From: Microbacterium sp. M28
GTDB lineage: Bacteria > Actinomycetota > Actinomycetes > Actinomycetales > Microbacteriaceae
Direction: 5' to 3'
Assembly (NCBI RefSeq): GCF_025836995.1
Contig: NZ_CP107546.1
Coordinates: forward strand, 2,046,001-2,110,000
Length of the DNA stretch: 64,000 bases
Shown here: positions 27,336 to 40,590 of the stretch, in pieces
Numbering within the stretch: position 1 is the first letter of the stretch
How the letters are laid out: every line of letters begins with the position of its first letter
Made by a program: the position numbers and the translations under genes
The notes under the pieces: model-generated
The model's database searches: none
What the model saw: the letters and a program-made list of their open reading frames with translations, nothing else
What the model was told of the DNA's origin: nothing

Positions 27336-27508
27336 CGTTCCGACGACTTCTCTCGCTGATCGCCGCGGGCACCGGATTCGAGTCTGCGGGACAGTTCGTC
27401 GTGCAGGCTCGAATAGGCATCGGCCCGTGCCGCGAGTGGCTGTCCTTCGATCAGGCGCAGGCGGCTCCAGAGTCCGTCGGTGGGACCTGTCGTGCTGTCG
27501 TCGCTCAC
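27332..27508 (-). CDS. Small conserved-position protein between HAD phosphatase and tlyA
   Basis: A 58-residue ORF, GTG start at 27508, stop overlapping the tlyA GTG by 4 bp (GTGA). The product is hydrophilic and helical: MSDDSTTGPTDGLWSRLRLI, then ARADAYSSLHDELSRRLES, with a charged tail. Small genes of this shape commonly sit between the HAD-IIA phosphatase and tlyA in actinobacteria. Function unknown. The exact fit between the neighbours is the best evidence that it is real. Confidence 0.7.
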   Translation of the reverse strand: MSDDSTTGPTDGLWSRLRLIEGQPLAARADAYSSLHDELSRRLESGARGDQREKSSER

Positions 27509-27517
27509 CCCACAAGC

Positions 27518-28549
27518 CTACGGCCGATGGAACGGATCCTCGTAGAGGCGCTCTGGCACCCGCAGCACGAAGATCGGCGTCCCGGACTCCCAGATCGCCA
27601 GTGCGCCGGCGCGCAGCAGATCGATCTGACGGGTCCCGGCTGCGAGGATCTCGACGTCTCCTCCGGCCACGCGCACAGTCGCGTCCCCGACGGTCACGGC
27701 GCCATCCTTGCGCGTCGCCTCCGGGTACGGCTCGTGGAGCTCACGCAGATCCGACAGGATGAACGTCGGGCGCGATCCTTCCGGCGCCGCGAGCACGTGT
27801 TTCGGCCGATCGATACCGGTGAGCACGAGAACCGAGTCGATGCCGGCCCGGTTGGCCCCGAGGATGTCGGTGTCCAGGCGGTCGCCGATGAACAGGGTGC
27901 GGTGTCCGCCGAAACGGGCGATCGCCTCCTCGAAGATCGGCACTTCCGGCTTCCCGGCGACGGTCGCGAGACGCCCGACCGCCGTGTGGACCGCCGACAC
28001 CAGCGTTCCGTTGCCGGGTGCCACGCCGCGTTCGCGCGGGATCGTCCAGTCGCTGTTCGTCGCGATCCACGGGATGCCGCCCTCCTCCTCGGGCACCTTC
28101 AGGGCGAAGGCGGCCTCGGCGAGGTCGGTCCAGGCGACGTCGGGCGCAAAACCCTGCACGACGGCATCCGGTGCATCCTCGGCACTGCGGGTGACCGTGT
28201 AGCCGGCCTTCTCCGCCTCGACGACGAGCCCTTCGCCGCCCACGATCAGCAGCGTGGCCGGCGCGGGCACCATGGTCGCGAGCAGGCGCATGGCGGCCTG
28301 CGGACTGGTGACCACTTCACCAGCCGCCACCGTCAGCCCGAGCTCGGTGAGGTGCTCGGCGACCGACGCGTCGGTACGGGATGCGTTGTTCGTGATGTAC
28401 CCGACACGGCGCTCCCGCGCGACGGCATTCAGGCTGTCCACGGCGTGTGGAAGCGCGCCCGGTCCGGCGTACACGACGCCGTCCAGGTCGGCGAGGACGA
28501 CGTCGATGCCGTCCAGAGGGGTCGGGCGCTTCTTGGCGAACAAGCCCAT
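27518..28549 (-). CDS. HAD-IIA family hydrolase (NagD/phosphoglycolate phosphatase-like)
   Basis: A 343-residue HAD phosphatase. It shows motif I VVLADLDGVVYAGPGALP (nucleophile and acid/base Asp), motif II in VGYITNNASRT, the IIA cap, and motif IV FIGDRLDTDILGANRAG. Family members dephosphorylate small metabolites such as 2-phosphoglycolate or sugar phosphates. A C-terminal extension of about 80 residues follows the HAD core. Its ATG overlaps the stop of the upstream repeat-rich gene by one base (TGATG). Confidence 0.87.
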   Translation of the reverse strand: MGLFAKKRPTPLDGIDVVLADLDGVVYAGPGALPHAVDSLNAVARERRVGYITNNASRTDASVAEHLTELGLTVAAGEVVTSPQAAMRLLATMVPAPATLLIVGGEGLVVEAEKAGYTVTRSAEDAPDAVVQGFAPDVAWTDLAEAAFALKVPEEEGGIPWIATNSDWTIPRERGVAPGNGTLVSAVHTAVGRLATVAGKPEVPIFEEAIARFGGHRTLFIGDRLDTDILGANRAGIDSVLVLTGIDRPKHVLAAPEGSRPTFILSDLRELHEPYPEATRKDGAVTVGDATVRVAGGDVEILAAGTRQIDLLRAGALAIWESGTPIFVLRVPERLYEDPFHRP

Positions 28550-30567
28550 CAGGCCCTGTCCCCCTCGTCCTCGACGTCCTTCTCGTCTTCGCCGAGAAGC
28601 TCGGCGACCTCCTGCTCGATCTCGTCGCGTTCGGACAGGGCGGGAGCCGGCGCCGGGGCGTCGTCGGTGGCGTCGTCGGTGGCGTCGTCGGCGGGTGCGT
28701 CGGCCTCGTCGGCGGGTGCGTCGGCCTCGTCGGCGGGTGCGTCGGCCTCGTCGGCGGGTGCGTCGGCCTCGTCGGCGGCAGCGTCGGCCTCGTCGGCGGC
28801 AGCGTCCGCGATCTCGGCCTGCGCGTCGGTGGACTCTTCCTGCACGTCGGCTGGTGCAGCATCCCCGCCGGCGACCGGCTCGTCCGCGGGTGCGCCGGTG
28901 GCGGCTTCCTCGGACGAGTCCTCCGGGAACTCGCCTTCGATCAGACTGTCCTCGACGATGAGTTCCTCGTCGCCGTCCTCATCCAGGCCCAGCGCCTCGA
29001 GGGCGACCTCGGCGCGTTGCGCCCAGAACTCGGCCTCTTCGTTGCGTCCGAGGTCCTCGAGGACGGCCGCCCGGGCAGCGAACAACGCCGGGCTCCAACT
29101 GAACGCGCGGTCCGGGTCGAGCTCAGGGATCTCGAGCTCTCCGAGCGCGAGCTCGGTCTCGCCCTGATCCAGACGTGCGCCGGACATGGCGATCGCCAGG
29201 GAAACGCGCACGTCGATCGGCAACGCCGAGCGGTCGACCGCACGTCCGGTCTCGAGCGCACGGTCGGGGCGTCCGACGCCGCGCTCGCTGTCGACCATGA
29301 GCGCGATCTGGTCCTCCTTGCCGGAGATCCGGCGGTAGGTGCGCAGCTCGCGCAGCGCCAGAGCGAAATCACCCGTCGCGTACGCCGTGATCCCCAAGGT
29401 CTCGCGGACGATCGCGATACGGCCGGCACGACGGGATGCCGCAAGGGCATGCTCGTGCGCCAGCGCAGGGTCTTCTTCGATGAGCTTCGACGCCATCGCG
29501 AGATGACGCGCAACCTGCTCGGCGTTCTCTTTGCTGAGCGTCTTCAGCTCATTGCGAGCCGCAGCGGGCAGGTCACGTGCGGTGACCTCGTCGGGGATGT
29601 CCGGACCACGCTCGGGGCGAGGTCGATCGTCGTACGGTCGGTCTGACCGGGGACGCTCGGACCCACCGCGCTGCGGGAACGAACTGCGGCCACGATCATC
29701 GCGCCGCTCGGATCCACCGTCGCGGCGCTGGTACCCGCCCGAGGGACGGTCTCCATCACGACGGGGGGCGCTGTCGCGACGCTGGTAACCGCCATCGCGG
29801 CTCTGACCACCGGTGCGACGGTCGCCATCACGGCGCTGGTACCCGCCCGAGGGACGGTCACCGTCGCGGCGCGGGGCGCTGTCGCGACGCTGGTACCCAC
29901 CATCGCGGCTCTGACCACCGGACGGACGGTCGCCGTCGCGGCGCTGGTACCCACCGGACGGACGGTCACCGTCACGACGCTGATACCCACCGGACGGACG
30001 GTCACCGTCACGACGCTGATACCCACCCGTCGGACGGTCACCGTCACGACGTGGGGCGCTGTCGCGACGCTGGTAACCGCCATCGCGACTCTGACCACCG
30101 CTGGGACGATCACCATCACGACGCTGATACCCACCGGACGGACGGTCACCGTCACGACGTGGGGCGCTGTCGCGACGCTGGTAACCGCCATCGCGACTCT
30201 GACCACCGCTGGGACGATCACCATCACGACGCTGATACCCACCGGACGGACGGTCACCGTCACGACGCTGATACCCGCCCGACGGACGATCACCATCACG
30301 ACGCGGGGCGCTATCGCGACGCTGGTAACCGCCGTCACGATTCTGACCACCGGTAGGACGATCACCATCACGACGAGGAGCAGCGTCTCGCGACTGCTGT
30401 CCACCATCTCGACGCGGAGCGCGGTCGCGAGATGCGCTGCCGCCTTCGCGATACGACGGTCGGGAAGCGGAGCGATCAGAGCGCGGACGATCCTGGCGCC
30501 CGTCCCCGGAGTTCGTGGAACGGTCGTCGTTGTTGCGTCGCGGTCGACGCTCTTCCTCATCCGGCAT
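28549..30567 (-). CDS. Repeat-rich protein: RG/YQRRD-repeat N-terminus, TPR-like core, acidic ADEADAP tail
   Basis: A 672-residue three-part protein. Residues about 1-310 are disordered and strongly basic, with 13 copies of YQRRD in 12-residue (GDRPSGGYQRRD) and 24-residue (with GGQSRDGG and SAPRRD) units. Residues about 335-560 are helical and TPR-like (ALRELRTYRRISGKEDQIAL, LFAARAAVLEDLGRNEEAEF). The tail carries six or so ADEADAP/ADEADAA units. RG-rich arms often bind RNA, while the TPR part would bind proteins. A role in RNA or ribosome biology is inference, supported by its position right after the rRNA operon. The ATG at 30567 has AGGGGATC upstream. Confidence 0.8.
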   Translation of the reverse strand: MPDEEERRPRRNNDDRSTNSGDGRQDRPRSDRSASRPSYREGGSASRDRAPRRDGGQQSRDAAPRRDGDRPTGGQNRDGGYQRRDSAPRRDGDRPSGGYQRRDGDRPSGGYQRRDGDRPSGGQSRDGGYQRRDSAPRRDGDRPSGGYQRRDGDRPSGGQSRDGGYQRRDSAPRRDGDRPTGGYQRRDGDRPSGGYQRRDGDRPSGGYQRRDGDRPSGGQSRDGGYQRRDSAPRRDGDRPSGGYQRRDGDRRTGGQSRDGGYQRRDSAPRRDGDRPSGGYQRRDGGSERRDDRGRSSFPQRGGSERPRSDRPYDDRPRPERGPDIPDEVTARDLPAAARNELKTLSKENAEQVARHLAMASKLIEEDPALAHEHALAASRRAGRIAIVRETLGITAYATGDFALALRELRTYRRISGKEDQIALMVDSERGVGRPDRALETGRAVDRSALPIDVRVSLAIAMSGARLDQGETELALGELEIPELDPDRAFSWSPALFAARAAVLEDLGRNEEAEFWAQRAEVALEALGLDEDGDEELIVEDSLIEGEFPEDSSEEAATGAPADEPVAGGDAAPADVQEESTDAQAEIADAAADEADAAADEADAPADEADAPADEADAPADEADAPADDATDDATDDAPAPAPALSERDEIEQEVAELLGEDEKDVEDEGDRA
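28661..28810 (-). repeat. 21-bp tandem repeat encoding ADEADAP
   Basis: On the plus strand GTCGGCGGGTGCGTCGGCCTC recurs four times in a row. Two variant units with GTCGGCGGCAGC follow, and shorter GTCGGTGGCGTC units precede it. It encodes the acidic tail of the repeat-rich protein. Near-identical units suggest recent slippage or recombination and probable length variation between strains. Confidence 0.85.
29715..30370 (-). repeat. 36/72-bp tandem repeat encoding YQRRD units
   Basis: The DNA for the RG-rich arm consists of 36-bp units, some expanded to 72 bp by insertion of GGQSRDGG and SAPRRD codons. Synonymous differences between units show it is not a fresh amplification along its whole length. 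The central units are the most alike. The array gives long open frames on all strands (for instance a His/Asp-rich one on plus), which are shadows. Confidence 0.85.
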
Positions 30568-30601
30568 GATCCCCTGCTCTCTCCAACTTCCTGTTAACGC
30601 A

Positions 30602-30631
30602 AAATGGCCACCCAACCTTGGGTGGCCATTT
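30602..30631 (-). terminator. rRNA operon terminator
   Basis: AAATGGCCACCCA pairs with TGGGTGGCCATTT across a 4-base loop, with a short T-run on the minus strand, 11 bases after the 5S gene. It is the only strong terminator between the rRNA operon and the repeat-rich gene, whose ATG is 34 bases beyond. Confidence 0.9.
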
Positions 30632-30641
30632 CACAGAAGAA

Positions 30642-30760
30642 GTCCGGCGGTGTCCTACTCTCCCACAGGGTCCCCCCTGCAGTACCATCGGCGCTGTGAG
30701 GCTTAGCTTCCGGGTTCGGAATGTAACCGGGCGTTTCCCTCACGCTATGGCCGCCGAAAC
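30642..30760 (-). rRNA. rrf: 5S rRNA
   Basis: About 118 bases, minus strand, beginning GTTTCGGCGGCCATAGCG and ending CACCGCCGGACT. The termini pair (helix I, GGCGG/CCGCC), and the internal CGAACCCGGAAGCTAAGCC segment is the universal 5S loop B-C region. Ends are approximate by one or two bases. Confidence 0.95.
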
Positions 30761-30883
30761 ACTATTGATGTTTCAATCAAACCTAAAGACACACGTGGTG
30801 CCTGTAGGGTTCTCGACCGTACATCGAGAACCACAAAGTGGACGCGTAGCATCAAATCAAGTCAGTGTTGATTCGAGGTGTTA

Positions 30884-35889
<5,006 letters not shown>

Positions 35890-36148
35890 AAAAAGAAATG
35901 CATACCCACACGGGGAAAACCATGCAGGCAGCGAGTTTGAAACTGACCAAAGAGACAAAATCAACTGACTTCATCCGAATGCCAACCCCCAACAAAGAAG
36001 GTTGGTCTTTGATCCAAAGGAATTCTCACCCCCACAAAAGTGGAGACGAGGATAATTTGGCATTTGACAAGTGCACGCTGTTGAGTTCTCAAGGATCAGA
36101 CGCTCCCCCGACCCAGCCTCACGACCAGGCCCGAAGGGCAACTTCTCT
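35890..36148 (-). promoter_or_regulatory. rRNA operon leader
   Basis: About 260 bases of untranslated leader between promoter and 16S. It contains TTGAGAACTCAACAGCGTGC (near 36075-36095), shared in form with the ITS and typical of actinobacterial rRNA antitermination/processing leaders, and pairs of AT-rich segments that can fold with sequence after 16S for RNase III cleavage. Confidence 0.75.
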
Positions 36149-36176
36149 ATCTTACCTCGCTGGATCCGTTTGTCAA
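36149..36176 (-). promoter_or_regulatory. rRNA operon promoter
   Basis: Perfect TTGACA (36171-36176) and TAAGAT (36149-36154) on the minus strand with a 16-base spacer. It is the closest match to a sigma-70-type consensus in the window, as expected for rRNA. No other promoter of similar strength is seen in the leader. Confidence 0.85.
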
Positions 36177-36442
36177 ATCGGCGAATCGAGCGAACCCGAC
36201 CCGCGATCCGAGGACCACGAGGCATCCCGTAACCGTTCTCACACCGGAGTGTTCGAGCTGTTTTCGGGAGGTGGTCCGCCGCTTGAGGGGAGCTGACCTT
36301 CCGGTCTCTCTCAACCCTGTGGGGCGAACAAGTAATAAGTTACGCGGGATCCCGGAGTCCGGCAAATCCAGGCCGCGTCCCGGGCGTGTCGCCTTCGACT
36401 CCGGCCCCCCACAGAGGCCCGGGTCGTCGTACGATCGGGCGC

Positions 36443-37657
36443 ATGCAGGCCCTTCCGTCCCGCCTCGCCGTCGATGCGCTCGCCCGCGCGAGCGTGCTGG
36501 CCGTCTGCCGCGCGGCCCGGCATCCTTCTGTCCGGGCTGCGGACCTCGACCTGGGGCGCATCGCGATGGCGTACCGGAGCGACAGGTCCCTGACGATCGA
36601 CGGACACTCCCCCGAAGTCTGGTCGGCGCTGTCCGGGTTCTGGCGCACCTCCGACGGGTGGGTGCGCACGCACGCGAACTATCCGCACCATGCCCGGGCG
36701 CTGCGCAATGCCCTTCGACTCGAGGACGGTGCCGACGCCGAGAGCCTCGGTCGCGTGCTGATCGAGCGATCGACCGCTGAAGCGGTCACGCGGATCACGG
36801 ATGCCGGCGGACTCGCGGTCCCGGTCCGTGAGGAGGATCCGTCGTCCGATCGCGCGCTGCGCGAGCTGCCGCTCGTCGAGTCGACGCCCATCGGACGAGC
36901 CCCGCACCGACGTACTGCTTCCGGACACGGCCTCGCCGGCATCCGGGTTCTGGATCTCACGCGCGTCATCGCTGGTCCGGTCTGCGCGCGTACTCTCGCG
37001 CTGCTGGGAGCCGATGTCCTGCGCGTCGATCCCCCGGGCATCCCCGAGCCGGACTGGCAGCACCTGGACACCGGGCATGGCAAGCGCTCCACGATCCTCG
37101 ACGCCTCCTCGGCACGTTTCGCTGAGCTGCTCAGCGCGGCGGACGTCATCGTTCTCGGGTATCGACCAGTGGCGCTCGACCGCCTCGGGCTCTCCCCCGT
37201 CGCGCTGGCGGAGCGCCATCCCGGACTCATCGTCGCTCAGCTCAGCGCGTGGGGCGTCGACCAGCCGGAGCGGCGCGGTTTCGACAGCCTCGTGCAGGCG
37301 GAATCCGGGATCGCCATGATCGAGTCGCCCGACGGCGACCGTCCCGGGGCTCTCCCGGCACAGGCGCTCGACCACTCGGCCGGCTATCTCCTCGCCGCTG
37401 CCATCTGCGATGCCGTCCACGATCGGGACACGACGGGGACCGTACGCAGCGTCCGGACGTCGCTGCGTCGGGTGGCGGCCGAACTGCTCGGGATGCCGCG
37501 CACCACCGAACCGGAGCCCGCCTCGCCGATCGATCCGAACGCGCACACTCAGCGGTTCCGCGTCGATTCGCACGATGTCGTCACCGTGCGCTCGGCGATC
37601 CCCGGGCTGGAGTTCGCCGCCCCGCGACCATGGGGCCTCGACGCACCGACCTGGTGA
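36443..37657 (+). CDS. CaiB/BaiF (family III) CoA transferase
   Basis: A 404-residue protein. Residues 166-200 carry the family start block (IRVLDLTRVIAGPVCARTLALLGADVLRVDPP), followed by RSTILD and the catalytic Asp in QALDHSAGYLLAAA (D310, matching the formyl-CoA transferase nucleophile). The first 160 residues are a divergent, probably duplicated domain with weaker similarity (RIAMAYRSDRSLTIDG). It would move CoA between carboxylic acids; substrates are unknown. TACGAT at 36430-36435 lies seven bases before the ATG without an SD, so it is probably leaderless. It is divergent from the rRNA promoter. Confidence 0.83.
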   Translation: MQALPSRLAVDALARASVLAVCRAARHPSVRAADLDLGRIAMAYRSDRSLTIDGHSPEVWSALSGFWRTSDGWVRTHANYPHHARALRNALRLEDGADAESLGRVLIERSTAEAVTRITDAGGLAVPVREEDPSSDRALRELPLVESTPIGRAPHRRTASGHGLAGIRVLDLTRVIAGPVCARTLALLGADVLRVDPPGIPEPDWQHLDTGHGKRSTILDASSARFAELLSAADVIVLGYRPVALDRLGLSPVALAERHPGLIVAQLSAWGVDQPERRGFDSLVQAESGIAMIESPDGDRPGALPAQALDHSAGYLLAAAICDAVHDRDTTGTVRSVRTSLRRVAAELLGMPRTTEPEPASPIDPNAHTQRFRVDSHDVVTVRSAIPGLEFAAPRPWGLDAPTW

Positions 37658-38446
37658 TCAGTGTGCGCTGCTGCGGCGGACGCCGACGACGACGCACAGG
37701 ACTGCGGTGAGCGCACCCCAGACGGCGCAGGCCGGCGGGAGCACCCGATACGCCAGGTGCTGCACGGTGAAGTCGTCGTCCAAAGGACCGTACAGAACGA
37801 GACCGGCCACCCACGCGACCACGAGCACAGCGGGCAATGACAGCCACCACGCGACCCGCACCCATCCCGGAAGCAGACGTTCCACCGGCTCCCGAGGGGT
37901 ACGACGTCGCAGCCACACCAGCATCCAGATCCCGATGATGGCGAGCCCGACCACACTCGATCCGTGCTGCAACCACTTGAATCCCTGCAGCGGCCCCCAT
38001 TCAGCGTCCAGGATCGGGAGCACCTGGCTGCCCCATCGGCCTTCGTGCGTGAAGAGGTCCCACAGGATGTGCGACGCCACGCCGATCAGGAGGGAGGCGG
38101 CGAGGAGCAGCGGATACCAGCGGCTCTCCCCCGCACCCAGCGACTGGCGCGCTGCCGCGGCTGGACGCTGGTTCCACTCACGCGGAAGCCGGGCGGCCGC
38201 CCAGGCAGGCGAGAGCTCGGCGACCGCAGGCCGCAGCAGTACCCGCCAGACCAGGAACAGCCCGAACGCGATCAGCCCGGTCCACACGATGTTCGTGCCT
38301 GCGTGGGTGAATCCGTAGCCGAGGCCGACACCGCGGACGAACAGCGGAAGGTCCGGTGTCATGGCGCCGATGGCGATCGCCGCCGGCAGCAGCGGCGTCC
38401 GCACGAACGGCAGCGCCACCACGGCATGGCTCGGCGTGAACGGCAC
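37658..38446 (-). CDS. DUF4184 family membrane protein
   Basis: A 262-residue protein with about five to six hydrophobic segments. It begins MPFTPSHAVVALPF and contains GAMTPDLPLF and SHILWDLFTHEGRWG, the His/Asp-rich pattern of DUF4184, related to membrane-bound metal-dependent hydrolases (YdjM-like). Conserved His and Asp residues could bind a metal, but activity is unproven. GTG start two bases after tyrS, same strand, so likely co-transcribed. It ends base-to-base against the CoA transferase gene. Confidence 0.75.
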   Translation of the reverse strand: MPFTPSHAVVALPFVRTPLLPAAIAIGAMTPDLPLFVRGVGLGYGFTHAGTNIVWTGLIAFGLFLVWRVLLRPAVAELSPAWAAARLPREWNQRPAAAARQSLGAGESRWYPLLLAASLLIGVASHILWDLFTHEGRWGSQVLPILDAEWGPLQGFKWLQHGSSVVGLAIIGIWMLVWLRRRTPREPVERLLPGWVRVAWWLSLPAVLVVAWVAGLVLYGPLDDDFTVQHLAYRVLPPACAVWGALTAVLCVVVGVRRSSAH

Positions 38447-38448
38447 GA

Positions 38449-39753
38449 TCAGCCGATGAACAGGCCCGCGAGAGTCTTCTTCCCACGTCGCAGCACGGAA
38501 ACGCCACCGGGCAGAGTGCCCTGGATCGTGACGCCCTCGTCCTCGACACGGACGCCGTCGAGCGAGACACCGCCCTGCGAAATCGCGCGGCGCGCCTCGG
38601 ACAGGCTCGACACCAGCCCGGTGGCGACCAGAGCATCCACGACCTGAGTACCGGCGGCGACCGTCGCGTTCGGCAGCTCCGCCAGAGCCGATCGCAGCGT
38701 CTCCGCATCCAGGGTCGTCAGGTCGCCCTGACCGAACAGGGCGTCGGATGCGGCGATCACCGCGGCCGCCGCATCGATGCCGTGCACCGTCGCAACCACC
38801 TCGAGCGCGAGCCGCTTCTGCGCCGCGCGGCGGAAGGGCTCGGTCTCAACGAGGCGCGCGTACTCCTCGATCTCCGCCTTCGTGAGGAACGTGAACACCT
38901 TGAGACGCGTGATCACGTCGGCGTCGTCGGTGTTGAGCCAGAACTGGTACATCCGGTACGGGCTGCACATCTCGGGATCCAGCCAGATCGCGTTGCCCGC
39001 GCTCTTGCCGAACTTGGTGCCGTCACTGTTCGTGATCAGCGGAGTGCCGATCGCGTGAACCGAGACGCCCTCGACGCGGTGGATGAGATCCGTCCCGCTG
39101 GTGAGGTTGCCCCACTGGTCGCTGCCACCGGTCTGCAGCACGCAACCGTAGCGGCGGTAGAGCTCGAGGTAGTCCAGGCCCTGCAGGATCTGGTAGCTGA
39201 ACTCGGTGTAGCTGATACCGGCTTCGGAGTTCAACCGCGCAGAGACGGCATCCTTCTTGATCATGGTTCCGACGCGGAAGTGCTTGCCGATCCCGCGCAG
39301 GAAGTCGATCGCGCTCAACGGAGCGGTCCAGTCGAGGTTGTTCACCATGCGTGCGGCATTGTCGCCCTCGAAGCTCAGGAAACGCTCGACCTGGGCGCGC
39401 AGCTTCTCCACCCACTCCTGCACCGTCTCGACCGGGTTGAGCACGCGCTCGGAGTCGCGGCCGCCGGGGTCGCCGACGAGTCCCGTCGATCCGCCGACCA
39501 GACCCAACGGGCGGTGCCCGGCCAGCTGAAGGCGGCGCAGCGTCAGCAGCTGCACGAGGTTGCCCAGGTGCAGGCTGGGAGCCGTCGGGTCGAAACCGCA
39601 GTAATACGTGATCGGGTCCCCGGCGAGAAGGGCGCGCAGCGCCTCCTGATCGGTGGACACATGGACGAGGCCACGCCAGACGATCTCGTCCCACACGTTC
39701 TCGAACGCGGGGTCGATCGCCTGCGGAGCAGTCGTCAGATCGGTATTCGACAC
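38449..39753 (-). CDS. tyrS: Tyrosyl-tRNA synthetase
   Basis: A 434-residue class Ic synthetase. It shows the HIGH-like motif (PTAPSLHLGNLVQLL), YGCVLQTGGSDQWGN for Tyr recognition, the KMSKS-like KFGKSAGNAIWL, and a C-terminal S4 domain (SLSEARRAISQGGVSLDG). It charges tRNA-Tyr. The start is GTG, and TAGCCT at 39761-39766 lies seven bases upstream, so this too may be leaderless. Confidence 0.96.
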   Translation of the reverse strand: MSNTDLTTAPQAIDPAFENVWDEIVWRGLVHVSTDQEALRALLAGDPITYYCGFDPTAPSLHLGNLVQLLTLRRLQLAGHRPLGLVGGSTGLVGDPGGRDSERVLNPVETVQEWVEKLRAQVERFLSFEGDNAARMVNNLDWTAPLSAIDFLRGIGKHFRVGTMIKKDAVSARLNSEAGISYTEFSYQILQGLDYLELYRRYGCVLQTGGSDQWGNLTSGTDLIHRVEGVSVHAIGTPLITNSDGTKFGKSAGNAIWLDPEMCSPYRMYQFWLNTDDADVITRLKVFTFLTKAEIEEYARLVETEPFRRAAQKRLALEVVATVHGIDAAAAVIAASDALFGQGDLTTLDAETLRSALAELPNATVAAGTQVVDALVATGLVSSLSEARRAISQGGVSLDGVRVEDEGVTIQGTLPGGVSVLRRGKKTLAGLFIG

Positions 39754-39789
39754 GCGTTCCAGGCTATCAGCGCGGCGCGCTCGCTCCGG

Positions 39790-40590
39790 TCAGGCGTGCA
39801 CGCCCCACCACACCAGGAACGCGGCACTGAGCGCGATCACCCAGCTGACCAGGCTGCCGACCAGGAAGTACTCCGCACGGGCACCCGTCTCGCCGTCCTT
39901 GGAGATCTCGGGGAAGCGCACGATGCCCTTCGCCGCCAGCATCGCGGCGAGGATCGGGTACGCGGCGGTGAGGGTCAGCATGAACACGATCACCCGCTCG
40001 AGCGGTCCGATCAGGCGTCCGCCCTTGAATCCTCCGCGTTGCACGGTGACCTCTGGCGCTTCCTCCGCCGCGGCATCCGTGTCGGACGGCGTCGTCTGTC
40101 CGGTGTCGACGACCGCGCCCGGGGATGCGACCTGCGCGATGCCCGCATCGTCGGGACGCCAGGTGTGCTCGCCGGCGAGCGCCGCCCTGACCACGAGGTT
40201 CGCGGACTCGAGCAGGAACGCGACGACGCCCACGACGAGAACGGCGAGATCGAACGGGATCGGGCCGAACGGGGAATCGAGGTTCCAGGACAGCCCGATG
40301 ATCCCGGCATCCGCTCGCGCCCCTGCCCACGCCACCGAGAGCGCGACGACGAAGGCCAGCGCGACGGCCGGCCAGAACCCGAGCCGCGAGTCCCGGCGCT
40401 GCGGCATGGCCCAGACCCAGAGAGCACCCGCCGCGATCGCCAGGATCATGGGCAGCAGCGCGTCCGAGACGCTGCCGAGCACAAGCAGCACGATGAGCGT
40501 CGCGAGGTATCCGATCCATTGACGAGGCACGAACTGGCGCACCAGGTCGACCGCGCCCACGGCGAGCAGCAGGAACCCGGCCAGGATCAT
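39790..40590 (-). CDS. Membrane protein paired with SatD regulator
   Basis: A 266-residue protein with about seven hydrophobic segments and a hydrophilic central loop (about residues 145-195) rich in Ala, Glu and Thr (PGAVVDTGQTTPSDTDAAAEEA). It starts MILAGFLLLAVGAVDLVR. It overlaps the SatD gene by 4 bp, and SatD-type regulators are typically encoded next to such membrane proteins. Function unknown; transport or stress sensing is possible. Confidence 0.6.
   Translation of the reverse strand: MILAGFLLLAVGAVDLVRQFVPRQWIGYLATLIVLLVLGSVSDALLPMILAIAAGALWVWAMPQRRDSRLGFWPAVALAFVVALSVAWAGARADAGIIGLSWNLDSPFGPIPFDLAVLVVGVVAFLLESANLVVRAALAGEHTWRPDDAGIAQVASPGAVVDTGQTTPSDTDAAAEEAPEVTVQRGGFKGGRLIGPLERVIVFMLTLTAAYPILAAMLAAKGIVRFPEISKDGETGARAEYFLVGSLVSWVIALSAAFLVWWGVHA

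Noticed and set aside
28661..28810. Possible CRISPR array because of regular 21-bp repeats
   Set aside because: There are no unique spacers; units are contiguous and in frame within a protein gene.
30051..30356. His/Asp-rich plus-strand ORF (HHDADTHRTDGH repeats), resembling a metal-binding protein
   Set aside because: It is the antisense shadow of the YQRRD repeat array. It has no SD and its periodicity exactly follows the minus-strand repeats.
29715..30370. Possible CRISPR array because of 36-bp periodicity
   Set aside because: Units abut without spacers and code for protein repeats; no cas genes are present in the window.
29544..30560. Long Val/Thr-rich minus-strand ORF in the repeat region
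   Set aside because: An alternative frame of the same repeats. Its composition is set by the repeated DNA and it has no independent end or domain.
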